From an uncultured beta proteobacterium (GTDB lineage: Bacteria; Pseudomonadota; Gammaproteobacteria; Burkholderiales; Burkholderiaceae_C), in NCBI GenBank assembly GCA_903822435.1, contig CAIJPE010000171.1, forward strand, positions 1-55,092: a DNA stretch of 55,092 bases, written 5' to 3'. Each line of letters opens with the position of its first letter. Positions within the stretch are counted from its first letter, which is position 1. Positions 25,113-33,106 of this stretch are shown piece after piece. The notes beneath the pieces were generated by a model, which saw only the letters and a program-made list of their open reading frames with translations, was not told the DNA's origin and did not search any database. Made by a program: the position numbers and the translations under genes.

Positions 25113-27443
25113 ATGACCGCATCGAGCCGCGATACGGCGTCCTTGTCATTCGCAACCGGAGCCCTGGCGATGAAGCCAGCTTCGCACGCCAGCGCCCAGG
25201 CGCCCGCGCCCGTCACGGCGTCGCGCGTGGAAATCATCCGGCAATCCCACCAGCGCAGCGCCGCCCTGGGCCTGTCGCGCGGAGAGCGGCGCGACTACGA
25301 CCCCCTGATCCGCAGCGACCTGACCGTGGCGCGAGAGCGCAACCAGCGGCTGTGCATGCATGCAGCCCCCGTCATGCAGGTGCTCTTCGAGCAGATCGTC
25401 AACACCGAAAGCATGATCGTCCTGACCGATGCGCAGGGCACGATCCTGCACTCGGTGGGAGACGACGACTTTCTCGAACGCGCCGACAAGGTGGCGTTGT
25501 CGCCCGGCGAGAACTGGGCCGAGCACTCCAAGGGCACCAACGCCATCGGCACGGCCCTGTTCGAGGAAGCCCCCACGCTGGTCCATGCGCATGAGCACTT
25601 CATGCACGCCAACAACTTCCTGACCTGTTCGGCCGCCCCGATCTTCGACCCCCGGGGCAACGTGCTGGGCGTGCTCGACGTCACCGGCGACCACCGCGGC
25701 TACCACCAGCACACCATGGGGCTGGTCCGCATGTCGGCCCGCATGATCGAGAACCACTGGCTGTCGGACGACTACAACCACCGCCTGCGCCTGCACTTCC
25801 ACAGCCGGCCCGAGTTCATCGGCACCCTGCTCGAAGGCATCCTCGTCGTGGCCCCCGACGGCAAGGTGCTGGGCGGCAACCGCAGCGCGCTCGACCAACT
25901 CGGCATGAGCGGGGCGGCGCTGCGCATGCAAAGCGTGACCAGCCTGTTCGGCACCACCACCTCGGCCATCTGCGACTACTTCCGCGCGCCCCTGTCCACG
26001 CCGCTGCGGCTGACCCTGCCCAACGGGGCGCAATTCCACGTGCACGCCCACTTCGACTGGCCCTCGCGGCCGGTCCAGGGCGGCCTGGGCCGCGCCGACG
26101 GCGTGCCCGAACTGCCCGACCTGGGCCCGATGGACCCCCTGGCCAGCCTGCCATCCATGCCCGATGCCACGAGCCCCCACGGCAGCGCCGCGGCCGCGCG
26201 GGGCCCCGAACCCCGAACCCAGGGCCGCGCTACCGAGCGCGGCGGCCCGCGTGCCGCCGGGGACGACGGCCTGGGCTACCTGTGTACCGGCGACCCGCAG
26301 GTCGATCTGCTGGTGCAAAAGATCCGCCACATCCTGGACCGCGACATTCCGCTGCTGATCCTGGGCGAGACCGGCACCGGCAAGGAACTGCTGGCCCGCG
26401 CGGTGCACCACGACTCCAGCCGCGCACGGCAGCCCTTCGTGGCCGTGAACTGCGCCTCCATCCCGGAATCGCTGATCGAGGCCGAGCTCTTCGGCTACGA
26501 AGACGGTGCCTTCACTGGCGCGCGGCGCAAGGGCGCGCCCGGCCGCATCGTGCAGGCCCATGGCGGCACGCTGTTCCTGGACGAGATCGGCGACATGCCG
26601 TTGTCGCTGCAGGCGCGCCTGCTGCGCACGCTGCAAGAGCGCTGCGTGACGCCGCTGGGCAGCACCAAGACGATCCCGGTGGACATCGCGGTGATCGGTG
26701 CCACGCACCGCAACCTGCGCGACATGATCGCGCGGCACGAATTCCGCGAAGACCTGTACTACCGGCTCAACGGCCTGTCCCTGCGCCTGCCGGCGCTGCG
26801 CGACCGCAGCGACCTGGAAGTCGTGGCAAGGCGCATCCTGCAGGCCGAGGCGCGCGGCTTGGTGCCCGAGTTGAGCCCGCCGGTTCTGGAGCTCTTCCGG
26901 CAGTATGGCTGGCCCGGCAATATCCGGCAGCTCGGCAACGTGCTGCGCACCGCCGCGGCCCTGTCCGAAGGCGAGCGGATGATCACCGTGGCCCACCTGT
27001 CGGACGACTTCCTCGAAGATGTCAGCCACGCGGCGCTGCGGGGCGCGCAAGCCCAGGGGTTGCTTCGTGCGCAAGACTTCGGCGCGGCTGCAACCCTGCA
27101 TGCCGCCGCACGGGCGGCACTGGCCCTGGCGCCTGAGCGCGGCCCCGCCCCTGCGGCCGGCGGATGGTCCGGCCTGCACGGCAGCCTGCACGCCGACCCG
27201 ATCGGCCATGGACAGGGGCGGCCATCACCCCAGGCGGGGCCGGTGCCGACGGCACCCGCGGCTGAAACGCACCCTCCCGACCACGCCCCGGCCCGCACCC
27301 TCGAAGAAGCCGAGACCGAAATGATTCGCGCCACGCTGGAGTCGCTGGGGGGCAACATCTCGGCCGCCTCCAAGCAGCTGGGCATCAGCCGCAACACGAT
27401 CTACCGCAAGCTGCGCTGGAACACGCAAGGCCGCCCGGCCTGA
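25113..27443 (+). CDS. AcoR-like sigma-54-dependent transcriptional activator
   Basis: A 776-residue enhancer-binding protein. The N-terminal sensor half (about residues 30-300) has the AcoR pattern QSHQRSAALGL, a GAF-like segment (TESMIVLTDAQGTILHSVGDDDF, then SKGTNAIGTAL), and a possible PAS segment. After a Pro/Ala-rich linker comes the AAA+ domain with Walker A GETGTGKELLARAVH (about 417), the sigma-54 contact loop GAFTGA and Walker B GGTLFLDEIGDMP. A Fis-type helix-turn-helix closes the protein (ISAASKQLGISRNTIYRKLRW). ATG 25113 is chosen for the GGAAGG site upstream. Adjacent pedF and the distant dehydrogenase have sigma-54 promoters, so it probably activates both in response to an alcohol, aldehyde or PQQ signal. 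Confidence 0.93.
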   Translation: MTASSRDTASLSFATGALAMKPASHASAQAPAPVTASRVEIIRQSHQRSAALGLSRGERRDYDPLIRSDLTVARERNQRLCMHAAPVMQVLFEQIVNTESMIVLTDAQGTILHSVGDDDFLERADKVALSPGENWAEHSKGTNAIGTALFEEAPTLVHAHEHFMHANNFLTCSAAPIFDPRGNVLGVLDVTGDHRGYHQHTMGLVRMSARMIENHWLSDDYNHRLRLHFHSRPEFIGTLLEGILVVAPDGKVLGGNRSALDQLGMSGAALRMQSVTSLFGTTTSAICDYFRAPLSTPLRLTLPNGAQFHVHAHFDWPSRPVQGGLGRADGVPELPDLGPMDPLASLPSMPDATSPHGSAAAARGPEPRTQGRATERGGPRAAGDDGLGYLCTGDPQVDLLVQKIRHILDRDIPLLILGETGTGKELLARAVHHDSSRARQPFVAVNCASIPESLIEAELFGYEDGAFTGARRKGAPGRIVQAHGGTLFLDEIGDMPLSLQARLLRTLQERCVTPLGSTKTIPVDIAVIGATHRNLRDMIARHEFREDLYYRLNGLSLRLPALRDRSDLEVVARRILQAEARGLVPELSPPVLELFRQYGWPGNIRQLGNVLRTAAALSEGERMITVAHLSDDFLEDVSHAALRGAQAQGLLRAQDFGAAATLHAAARAALALAPERGPAPAAGGWSGLHGSLHADPIGHGQGRPSPQAGPVPTAPAAETHPPDHAPARTLEEAETEMIRATLESLGGNISAASKQLGISRNTIYRKLRWNTQGRPA

Positions 27444-28457
27444 TCAACGGAAGATCGTGGGCTCCAGTTCAAGCCACAGGCGCTGCACGTTCAGCGGGTG
27501 GCGGCCGTCGTAGCGCGGGCGGTTGGCAAAGGCCGGCAGGGCCATGCCCGTGCCCGCGGCGCCCAACAGGTCGCCCTGGGCCAGGTAGGGTTCGATGGCG
27601 GCGCGCAAGGCCTGCAGGTACGCAATGTGGTCGGCGAGGCCGGCTGCCGAACTCAGCCCGCCCTGCTCACCCAGCACCCAGGCCGTGCCGGCCCAGGCCT
27701 GCAGCGCCGGCCAGGTGGCTTGCAGGGTCTCGGCGTTCAGGCCGTGGAGGTCGGGCACGTCCCATGCCCACAGCAAACCCTGGGCGATGACCAGGCCGGG
27801 GTCGGCTGGCGACGGCGGGCCGCTGGGGCCGTGCCGCAGCACCAGCACCCGGTCGCCGCGATTGCGCTCGAAGGCGCGCCACTCGAAGGGGCCGAGCCGC
27901 CCTTCTGCCACGCCGGGTGCGGCCACGGGCAGCGTCGGTGGGCGGATCGACTCGGGCTGCAGGCTGGCCCCGGCGGCACCGATCTGGCTTCTCAGCCGCG
28001 CCTGGCATTCCGGGCACCGCGCACGCATGGCCGCCAGCACCTCGGGCAGCGCCCACAGCCGGGCTTGCGGAAAGGCCACGTTGCCCATGGCCAATTCGGG
28101 CGCGGCGCGGGTGTGGACGATGTCGGTCACCGCCAGGCCGGTGGCCGCGCTCAGGGCACAGGCCAGCCGCGCGCCGAAGGCCGGCGTGGGTCCGCTGCCC
28201 ACCAGCCACAGCCGCTCTCGATCGCGGACGGCCACAAGCTGGGCCGTGAGGCCGCCGTTGGCGGCATCGGGTTCGCGGTTGGAGGCCGGCACCCACCAGC
28301 GGTCGGGGCCGGCGCGAACGAGCGCAGGCAGGTCCCCGAGACAGGCTTCGTCCGCCAGGCCCTTCAGCGGCGCGGTGCTCCATGCCAGGCAGACGCTGCC
28401 GGCGAGCAGTCCGCGTCGGGTCAACCCAGGGGCTGCGGGATATCCCTGTTCCAGCAT
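27444..28457 (-). CDS. Quinoprotein relay-type metallo-beta-lactamase-fold protein, metal motif degenerate
   Basis: A 337-residue exported protein with a twin-arginine signal (LTRRGLLAGSVCLAWS). The overall pattern matches the SoxH-related 'quinoprotein relay system zinc metallohydrolase 2' family. The strand LWLVGSGPTPAFGARLACAL is followed by IVHTRAAPELAMGNVAF, which sits where HxHxDH is expected, but reads RAAPEL. A CPEC pair (RARCPECQARL) and LVIAQGLLWAWDV are further family-like blocks. Hydrolase activity is therefore doubtful; a structural or binding role is more likely. It ends exactly where the activator gene ends (convergent, no gap) and is divergent from the ExbB-like operon. Confidence 0.8.
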   Translation of the reverse strand: MLEQGYPAAPGLTRRGLLAGSVCLAWSTAPLKGLADEACLGDLPALVRAGPDRWWVPASNREPDAANGGLTAQLVAVRDRERLWLVGSGPTPAFGARLACALSAATGLAVTDIVHTRAAPELAMGNVAFPQARLWALPEVLAAMRARCPECQARLRSQIGAAGASLQPESIRPPTLPVAAPGVAEGRLGPFEWRAFERNRGDRVLVLRHGPSGPPSPADPGLVIAQGLLWAWDVPDLHGLNAETLQATWPALQAWAGTAWVLGEQGGLSSAAGLADHIAYLQALRAAIEPYLAQGDLLGAAGTGMALPAFANRPRYDGRHPLNVQRLWLELEPTIFR

Positions 28458-28539
28458 CGCAGGCGCTTGATCAGAAATGGCACAGGAGAGCCGCCGGAAC
28501 GGGCGTCCGGGCCACGCAAGGTGCCGAGAGGTGGGCGGC

Positions 28540-29373
28540 ATGGGTATTGCACGGGTTCAGGCCGGACAAGGCACCGCCCGCACGGCAGCCGGCCGGGCCC
28601 GGCAACGGTTTCGGGGCCAGCCGGCAGGGCAGCCACCCCTCCCACCCAGCAAGCTTCCTGCCCTGACCCGGCCCGCACAACCCGTGTTCCAACGATCCAC
28701 GACAAAGCCCCTGCCGCAGCCCGAGCCCCTCTGGCTGGAATGGTTCGCCCTGGCAGGCCTGCTGGCCTTCGGCACCTGGCTGCTCGGCGCGAGGGGCGTG
28801 TTCGGCCTGCTGCTGCGATCAGACCCCACGGGCCTGACGCTGGTGATCGTCGTGCTGTTTGCGGCTTCCACGTTGTGGTGCGGTGCCCGCACGCGGGTGC
28901 TGCAGCAGCAGCGCACGGGCCTTGAAACCCTGCGGCGCGCCCAGGGCACCAGCGACGCAACGGCCTGGGCCGCCGAGTACTGCGAGGCCCTGGCCGGGCC
29001 CGGCGCCGACAGCGGCACCGCGCTGGACCTGCTGCTCGAACGCACGCACGGGCCGCACACCACGGCGTGGTGGGTCAACGGCATCCAGCTCAAGCTCGGC
29101 TTGTTGGGCAAAGTGATCGGATTCTCCATCCTGGCGCTGAACATCGGCAGCGTGCAGAACTTCGATCCCACGCAGTCGCAGGACCTGTTGCGCAGCCTCA
29201 CCACCGGCCTGGGCGTGGCGCTGCTGACCACCATGGTCGGCCTGGTGGGCAACATCCTGCTGGGGCTGCAACTGACCCGGCTGGATCGCTTCGCCGACGC
29301 CCTGGTGGCCGACATCCAGCGTCTGGGCCTGGCCCGTCAGTCGGCCGCACAGTCGGCGGCCCCGGCCCGGTGA
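28540..29373 (+). CDS. MotA/TolQ/ExbB-type proton channel protein
   Basis: A protein of about 277 residues. The N-terminal 70 residues are basic and Pro/Gln-rich; then come hydrophobic segments (WFALAGLLAFGTWLLGARG, LTLVIVVLFAASTLWCG) and the two long helices of the family (LKLGLLGKVIGFSILALNIG and LTTGLGVALLTTMVGLVGNILL). The latter carries the conserved Thr/Gly pattern of ExbB/TolQ/MotA channels. These proteins convert proton flow into mechanical work on TonB, TolA or the flagellar motor. I chose ATG 28540 because GAGAGG lies 8 bases upstream; GTG 28683 is an alternative. The stop overlaps the next gene (GTGA). First of six coupled genes. Confidence 0.78.
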   Translation: MGIARVQAGQGTARTAAGRARQRFRGQPAGQPPLPPSKLPALTRPAQPVFQRSTTKPLPQPEPLWLEWFALAGLLAFGTWLLGARGVFGLLLRSDPTGLTLVIVVLFAASTLWCGARTRVLQQQRTGLETLRRAQGTSDATAWAAEYCEALAGPGADSGTALDLLLERTHGPHTTAWWVNGIQLKLGLLGKVIGFSILALNIGSVQNFDPTQSQDLLRSLTTGLGVALLTTMVGLVGNILLGLQLTRLDRFADALVADIQRLGLARQSAAQSAAPAR

Positions 29374-29981
29374 GCGCACGCCGCCGCCGTCCCGGCAGGG
29401 AGGCCGAGGTCGACCCCTTCTACGACATGTTGTTCAACATGTTGATCGCCTTCGTCTTCTGCTTCATCGTGGCGCTGCTGGCGATGAACCCCAAGGCCCT
29501 GAAGTCGGGCGACATCCCCTCCAAGGCCGAATACATCATCAACGTTGGCTGGCCCGACCGCAACCCGAACGACATCGACACCTGGGTGCAGGACCCGGGC
29601 GGCAACCTCGTGTGGTTTCGCCAGCGCGAAGCCGGCCTGATGTACCTGGACCGCGACGACCGCGGCGACGCCAACGACGCCATCGTGGTCAACGGCCAGC
29701 GCATTGCCAGCCCCTTCCGGCAGGAGGTGGTGACCATCCGCGGCATCGTGCCCGGCGAGTTCACGGTCAACGTCCAGTACTACCAGTCGCGCGACGGCCA
29801 GCCGGTGGACGTGACCGTCTCGGTGATCAAGGTCAACCCCAAGGCCGAGGTGGTGTTCTACGGGCAGCTCAAGCTGGCCCGCCAGGGCGACGAAGCCACT
29901 GCCGCGCGCTTCACGCTGCTGCCCGACGGCAGCGTGGTCAATGTCAACACCCTGCCCAAGAGCCTGGTTCAACGCCTATGA
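29370..29981 (+). CDS. ExbD-like stator protein with a DUF2135-like beta-sandwich tail
   Basis: A 203-residue protein starting at GTG 29370 inside the stop of the ExbB-like gene. The basic head SARRRRPGRE is followed by DPFYDMLFNMLIAFVFCFIVALLAMNP, an ExbD/TolR/MotB-like single helix with an acidic residue next to it. Unlike ExbD, the periplasmic part does not look like the usual ExbD domain. It reads INVGWPDRNPNDIDTWVQDP, YLDRDDRGD, and EVVTIRGIVPGEFTVNVQYY, which by eye resembles DUF2135/YfaP-type beta-sandwich domains. That suggests binding of a protein, polymer or ligand in the periplasm. Its stop overlaps the next start (ATGA). Confidence 0.78.
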   Translation: MSARRRRPGREAEVDPFYDMLFNMLIAFVFCFIVALLAMNPKALKSGDIPSKAEYIINVGWPDRNPNDIDTWVQDPGGNLVWFRQREAGLMYLDRDDRGDANDAIVVNGQRIASPFRQEVVTIRGIVPGEFTVNVQYYQSRDGQPVDVTVSVIKVNPKAEVVFYGQLKLARQGDEATAARFTLLPDGSVVNVNTLPKSLVQRL

Positions 29982-30472
29982 CCCTGCCTGTCGTCCTGAG
30001 TTTTGCGGCCCTGGCCTTCATCGCGCTGCTGGCTTTGCTGTGGTCTCGCTGGCCGGCGTGGATCAGGGGGCTGCTGGTGGTGGCGGTGAGCGGCTTCTAT
30101 TTCTACGCCAACGACGTGGTGCACAGCGTGTGGGGCTGGCCCAGCGCCGACCCCCTGCCCGAGCGATTCGTGCTGCTGGCCGCGATCATCGAAGAGCCCA
30201 GCGCCAAGCGGGCCGGTTCGCTGTACGTGTGGGTCAACGCCATGGAGGACGGCAAGCCCGCTGCACAGCCGCGCGCCTACCGGCTGCCCTACGCCAAGGA
30301 CCTGCATGCCCTGCTCAACGAAGGCATGAAGAAGATCCGCGAAGGCGTCAGCCAGGTGGGCACCAGCGAGCCCAAGGTGGGCAAGGGTGGCCTGAACTGG
30401 CTGCGGCCGGGCAATGATGAACAGACCGTCAAGCTGCGCGACCTGCCCGTGCCGCAGCTGCCCGAGAAATGA
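29978..30472 (+). CDS. Membrane protein of unknown function in the ExbB-like operon
   Basis: A 164-residue protein with two N-terminal helices (LPVVLSFAALAFIALLALLW and WIRGLLVVAVSGFYFYANDVV) and a soluble, probably periplasmic, domain of about 100 residues (ERFVLLAAIIEEPSAKRAGSLYVWVNAMED, PRAYRLPYAKDLHALLNEGMKKIREG). I do not recognise the family. The start overlaps the ExbD-like stop and the end overlaps the lipoprotein start, both ATGA, so its amount is tied to its neighbours. It is probably an accessory of the channel complex. Confidence 0.8.
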   Translation: MTLPVVLSFAALAFIALLALLWSRWPAWIRGLLVVAVSGFYFYANDVVHSVWGWPSADPLPERFVLLAAIIEEPSAKRAGSLYVWVNAMEDGKPAAQPRAYRLPYAKDLHALLNEGMKKIREGVSQVGTSEPKVGKGGLNWLRPGNDEQTVKLRDLPVPQLPEK

Positions 30473-31188
30473 CGCGCCGCCTGCCAGGGCCCTGCGCGGC
30501 CGCGTTGCTGTTGAGCCTGGCAGGCTGCCAGCGCCAGGCCCCGTCGGAGGCCCTCTTCCCGCTGGAGGCCGGCCACCGCTGGACCTACCGCGTGACCACC
30601 CGCACCGGCGACGACACCAGCGAGCGCGAGTCGCTCACCCTGCGCACGCTGGGCCCGGAATCGATGACGGGCCTGGACGGCCAGAACGCCTGGCGCCGGC
30701 GCAGCGACAGCGGCGTGGACTACTGGCTGCGCGCGGACGAGACCGGCGTGTACCGCGTGGCCACCAAGAGCGACCTGGAGGCCGAACCCAAGCTCGACAA
30801 GCCGCAGCGCTTCGTGCTGAAGGCGCCGTACACCGTGGGCACGCAGTGGCAGGCAGCCACCACCTCCTACCTGTTGATGCGCCGCAACGAGTTCCCGCGC
30901 GAGATCCGCCACAGCCACCCGAGCATCCCCATGAACTACCAGATCGAGGCCGTGGACGAGACGGTGGAGACACCGGCCGGCCGCTTCGAGCCCTGCCTGA
31001 AGGTGCGCGGCACGGGCAGCGTGCGCGTCTATGCGGACCCGGCCAGCGGCTGGAAGGACATGCCGCTGCTGACCATCGAGTGGTACTGCAAGGGCGTGGG
31101 CCTGGTCAAGCTGGAACGCGACGAACCCGCGCAGTCGGCCTTCCTGACCGGCGGCAGCCGAACCCTGGAATTGGAGTCCTGGCAATGA
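30469..31188 (+). CDS. Putative lipoprotein of unknown function
   Basis: A 239-residue protein with a lipoprotein signal peptide (CAAALLLSLAGCQRQAP, lipobox LAGC, Cys at about residue 20). The mature part begins PLEAGHRWTYRVTTRTGDDTS and contains VDETVETPAGRFEPCLKVRGTG and TIEWYCKGVGLVKLERDE. This 'W-Y ... G-F-E-x-C-L-K-V' layout is seen in many uncharacterised envelope lipoproteins. No enzyme motif is visible. ATGA overlaps join it to the membrane protein upstream and the histidine kinase downstream. It might be an envelope sensor or a scaffold for the channel. Confidence 0.82.
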   Translation: MTRRLPGPCAAALLLSLAGCQRQAPSEALFPLEAGHRWTYRVTTRTGDDTSERESLTLRTLGPESMTGLDGQNAWRRRSDSGVDYWLRADETGVYRVATKSDLEAEPKLDKPQRFVLKAPYTVGTQWQAATTSYLLMRRNEFPREIRHSHPSIPMNYQIEAVDETVETPAGRFEPCLKVRGTGSVRVYADPASGWKDMPLLTIEWYCKGVGLVKLERDEPAQSAFLTGGSRTLELESWQ

Positions 31189-32105
31189 AGCGTTGGACGA
31201 GGCGGTGGATCGGGGGCGGCTCGCGCAGCGCACGGCGCGACCTGGTGGCGGTGGTGCTGGCCACGCTGGCCGCCTTCGGACTGGCCAGCACCTGGCAGCT
31301 GCAGGAGCGGCTGGGCGCGCTGACCGAGAGTTGGGAGGCCTGGCAGCTCGACGAGCTGCCGCTGGCCTTGCTGGCGCTGTGCGGCGGACTGGCCTGGTTC
31401 GCCGCCCGGCGCCACCTCGAGTCCGCCCGCCTGCTGGCCGACAACCACCTGTTGGCACAACGCCTGATCGAGACCCAGGAGCTCGAACGCCGGGCGCTGG
31501 CCCGCGAGCTGCACGATGAGCTGGGCCAGCATTGCACGGCGCTGCGCCTGGAGGCCTCCTGGATGGCCCGCACCGCCGAACCGGAACAGGCCGCTGCAGC
31601 GGTGCGCCGCGCCGCGTCCACGGCCGAGCTGATGCACGAGAGCGTCCGCCGCCTGCTGCGCCGGCTGCGGCCCGCCGAGCTGGACGAACTCGGCCTGCCC
31701 GCGGCCCTGCAGGCCCTGTGCGATCACTGGGAATCGCGCAGCCACCTGCGCTGCACACTGGCCGTGCGGGGCCCTGCTCAGGTCCTGGGCGAGGCCGCGG
31801 ACACGGCGCTGTACCGGGTGGCGCAGGAGGCCTTGTCCAACGCCGTGCGACACGCCCACGCACGGGGTGTGAGCGTCTTGCTGCACGCAGGCCCCGAGGG
31901 CACCGAGCTCCAGATTCAGGACGATGGTTGCGGGCTGGCCGCAACGGGCACGAAGCGCCGGCGCGGCCTGGGCCTGCTGGGCGCGGCCGAGCGCGCAGCA
32001 GGCCTGGGGGGCTCCTTCGAGGTCCACAGCCAGCCGGGTCAGGGCACTTGCGTCGTCATGCGGCTGCCACGCACGGCGGCGGCCCGTTCCGGGGTGGCGG
32101 CATGA
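31185..32105 (+). CDS. NarL-type sensor histidine kinase
   Basis: A 306-residue membrane kinase. Two helices (LVAVVLATLAAFGLAS and LALLALCGGLAWFAA) flank a very short loop of about 20 residues, so it has almost no periplasmic sensor. The HisKA_3 site is RRALARELHDELGQHCTALRLE (His near residue 109). The ATPase domain shows YRVAQEALSNAVRHAHA, IQDDGCGL and GLGLLGAAERA. With so small a sensor region it may read the state of a membrane partner, such as the ExbB/ExbD-like pair encoded in the same operon. Its ATG overlaps the lipoprotein stop. Confidence 0.92.
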   Translation: MKRWTRRWIGGGSRSARRDLVAVVLATLAAFGLASTWQLQERLGALTESWEAWQLDELPLALLALCGGLAWFAARRHLESARLLADNHLLAQRLIETQELERRALARELHDELGQHCTALRLEASWMARTAEPEQAAAAVRRAASTAELMHESVRRLLRRLRPAELDELGLPAALQALCDHWESRSHLRCTLAVRGPAQVLGEAADTALYRVAQEALSNAVRHAHARGVSVLLHAGPEGTELQIQDDGCGLAATGTKRRRGLGLLGAAERAAGLGGSFEVHSQPGQGTCVVMRLPRTAAARSGVAA

Positions 32106-32737
32106 TCCGCATCCTGCTGGTCGACGACCATCCCGTGGTGCGGTCGGGCTGCCAGCGCCTGCTCGAACTCGAGGACGACCTGCGCGTGGTGGCGCAGGCC
32201 GCCAGCGTGGACGAGGCCTGCGTCCTGTGGGCCCGCCAACCGGTGGACCTCACCATCACCGACCTCTCGCTGCCCGGGAGCAGCGGATTGGAGCTGGTCC
32301 GGCGCCTGCGCGAGCGCATGCCCGAGGCGCGTGTGCTGGTTTTCAGCATGCTCGACAGCGACGCGTTGGTAAGGCGCGCCTTGGCCCTCGGCGCGCGCGG
32401 CTATGTGCCCAAGAGCGCCGCGCCGGAGAGCCTGATCGAGGCCGTGCGCACGGTCATGCGCGGGCAGCGCGCCCTCGCGCCCGGCCTGCCGACCCACCTC
32501 TTGCGGGAGGCCTCCGACACCGGGCCGCTGGCCGAATTGACGCCCCGCGAGCTGGAGATCCTGCGCCTGCTGGCCAGCGGCCTTTCGGCAGCCCACTGCG
32601 CGCGGGCGCTGCACCTGAGCCCCAAGACCGTGTCCAACCTGCAAAGCCAGATCAAGGACAAGCTGGGCCTGGCCACTTCGGCCGCCATGGTGCACTTCGC
32701 GTTGCGCCACGGCCTGATCGCGCTGGACGGGGCCTAG
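32102..32737 (+). CDS. LuxR/NarL-type response regulator
   Basis: A 211-residue regulator with a receiver domain (ILLVDDHPVVRSG, phospho-acceptor Asp in LTITDLSLPGSSGLELV, Lys in GYVPKSAAPESL) and a LuxR-type helix-turn-helix (ELTPRELEILRLLASGL, then HLSPKTVSNLQSQIKDKLGL). It is the cognate partner of the kinase encoded just upstream (ATGA overlap) and closes the operon. Target promoters are unknown; candidates are this operon or the PQQ genes on either side. It stops at TAG. Confidence 0.94.
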   Translation: MIRILLVDDHPVVRSGCQRLLELEDDLRVVAQAASVDEACVLWARQPVDLTITDLSLPGSSGLELVRRLRERMPEARVLVFSMLDSDALVRRALALGARGYVPKSAAPESLIEAVRTVMRGQRALAPGLPTHLLREASDTGPLAELTPRELEILRLLASGLSAAHCARALHLSPKTVSNLQSQIKDKLGLATSAAMVHFALRHGLIALDGA

Positions 32738-32748
32738 CGACCGACCCA

Positions 32749-32764
32749 GGGGCCCGCAGGCCCC
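32749..32764. terminator. GC hairpin between convergent response regulator and HiPIP genes
   Basis: GGGGCC (32749-32754) and GGCCCC (32759-32764) with a CGCA loop, in the 31-base gap between convergent stops. No T-run; probable bidirectional terminator. Confidence 0.45.
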
Positions 32765-32768
32765 GGGT

Positions 32769-33083
32769 TCAGGGCGCCTTGTTCCAGGCGTTGCACCAGC
32801 CCGCGGCCGCGATGTGCTTGCGGCCGAACATCGCACAACCGGCCCAGGCATCCGTGGGATTGCCCTGGAAGAAAGAGCAGTTTGCGCAGTGCTGCTTGGC
32901 GTCGTGCTTGGGGAACCTGGCCGCATCGACCTTGGTGGCGTCGTGCTTGTAGCCCAGCGCCACGGCCTGTTCGTCGGCTTCGTCCACGTGGGCCGGGCCG
33001 CCCTGCGCGAAGGCGCGCGGGGCGGCCGTGGCCGCGCCGGAGATGACCGCCAGGTTGACCCAGCGGCGTCTTGATGCATCCAT
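32769..33083 (-). CDS. High-potential iron-sulfur protein (HiPIP)
   Basis: A 104-residue protein with a twin-arginine-type signal (MDASRRRWVNLAVISGAATAAPRAFA, RRR followed by a hydrophobic core), consistent with export of a folded [4Fe-4S] protein. The four cluster ligands are in QHCANCSFF, GCAMFG and AGWCNAW, the classic HiPIP C-x2-C...C...C order. HiPIPs shuttle single electrons in the periplasm. The gene follows the PQQ dehydrogenase by 23 bases, which suggests it is co-transcribed and may take electrons from that enzyme or from a cytochrome partner. Confidence 0.94.
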   Translation of the reverse strand: MDASRRRWVNLAVISGAATAAPRAFAQGGPAHVDEADEQAVALGYKHDATKVDAARFPKHDAKQHCANCSFFQGNPTDAWAGCAMFGRKHIAAAGWCNAWNKAP

Positions 33084-33106
33084 GTGCGACGCCTCCGGCC
33101 CGGTGG

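Noticed and set aside
28468..28485. TGGCAC upstream of the ExbB-like operon as a third sigma-54 promoter.
   Set aside because: The -12 element is absent: the sequence ten bases on is AGCC rather than TTGC.
29978..30472. Interpreting the small membrane protein as a TonB homologue to complete an ExbB-ExbD-TonB set.
   Set aside because: It lacks a Pro-rich spacer and a recognisable TonB C-terminal domain, and has two helices rather than one.
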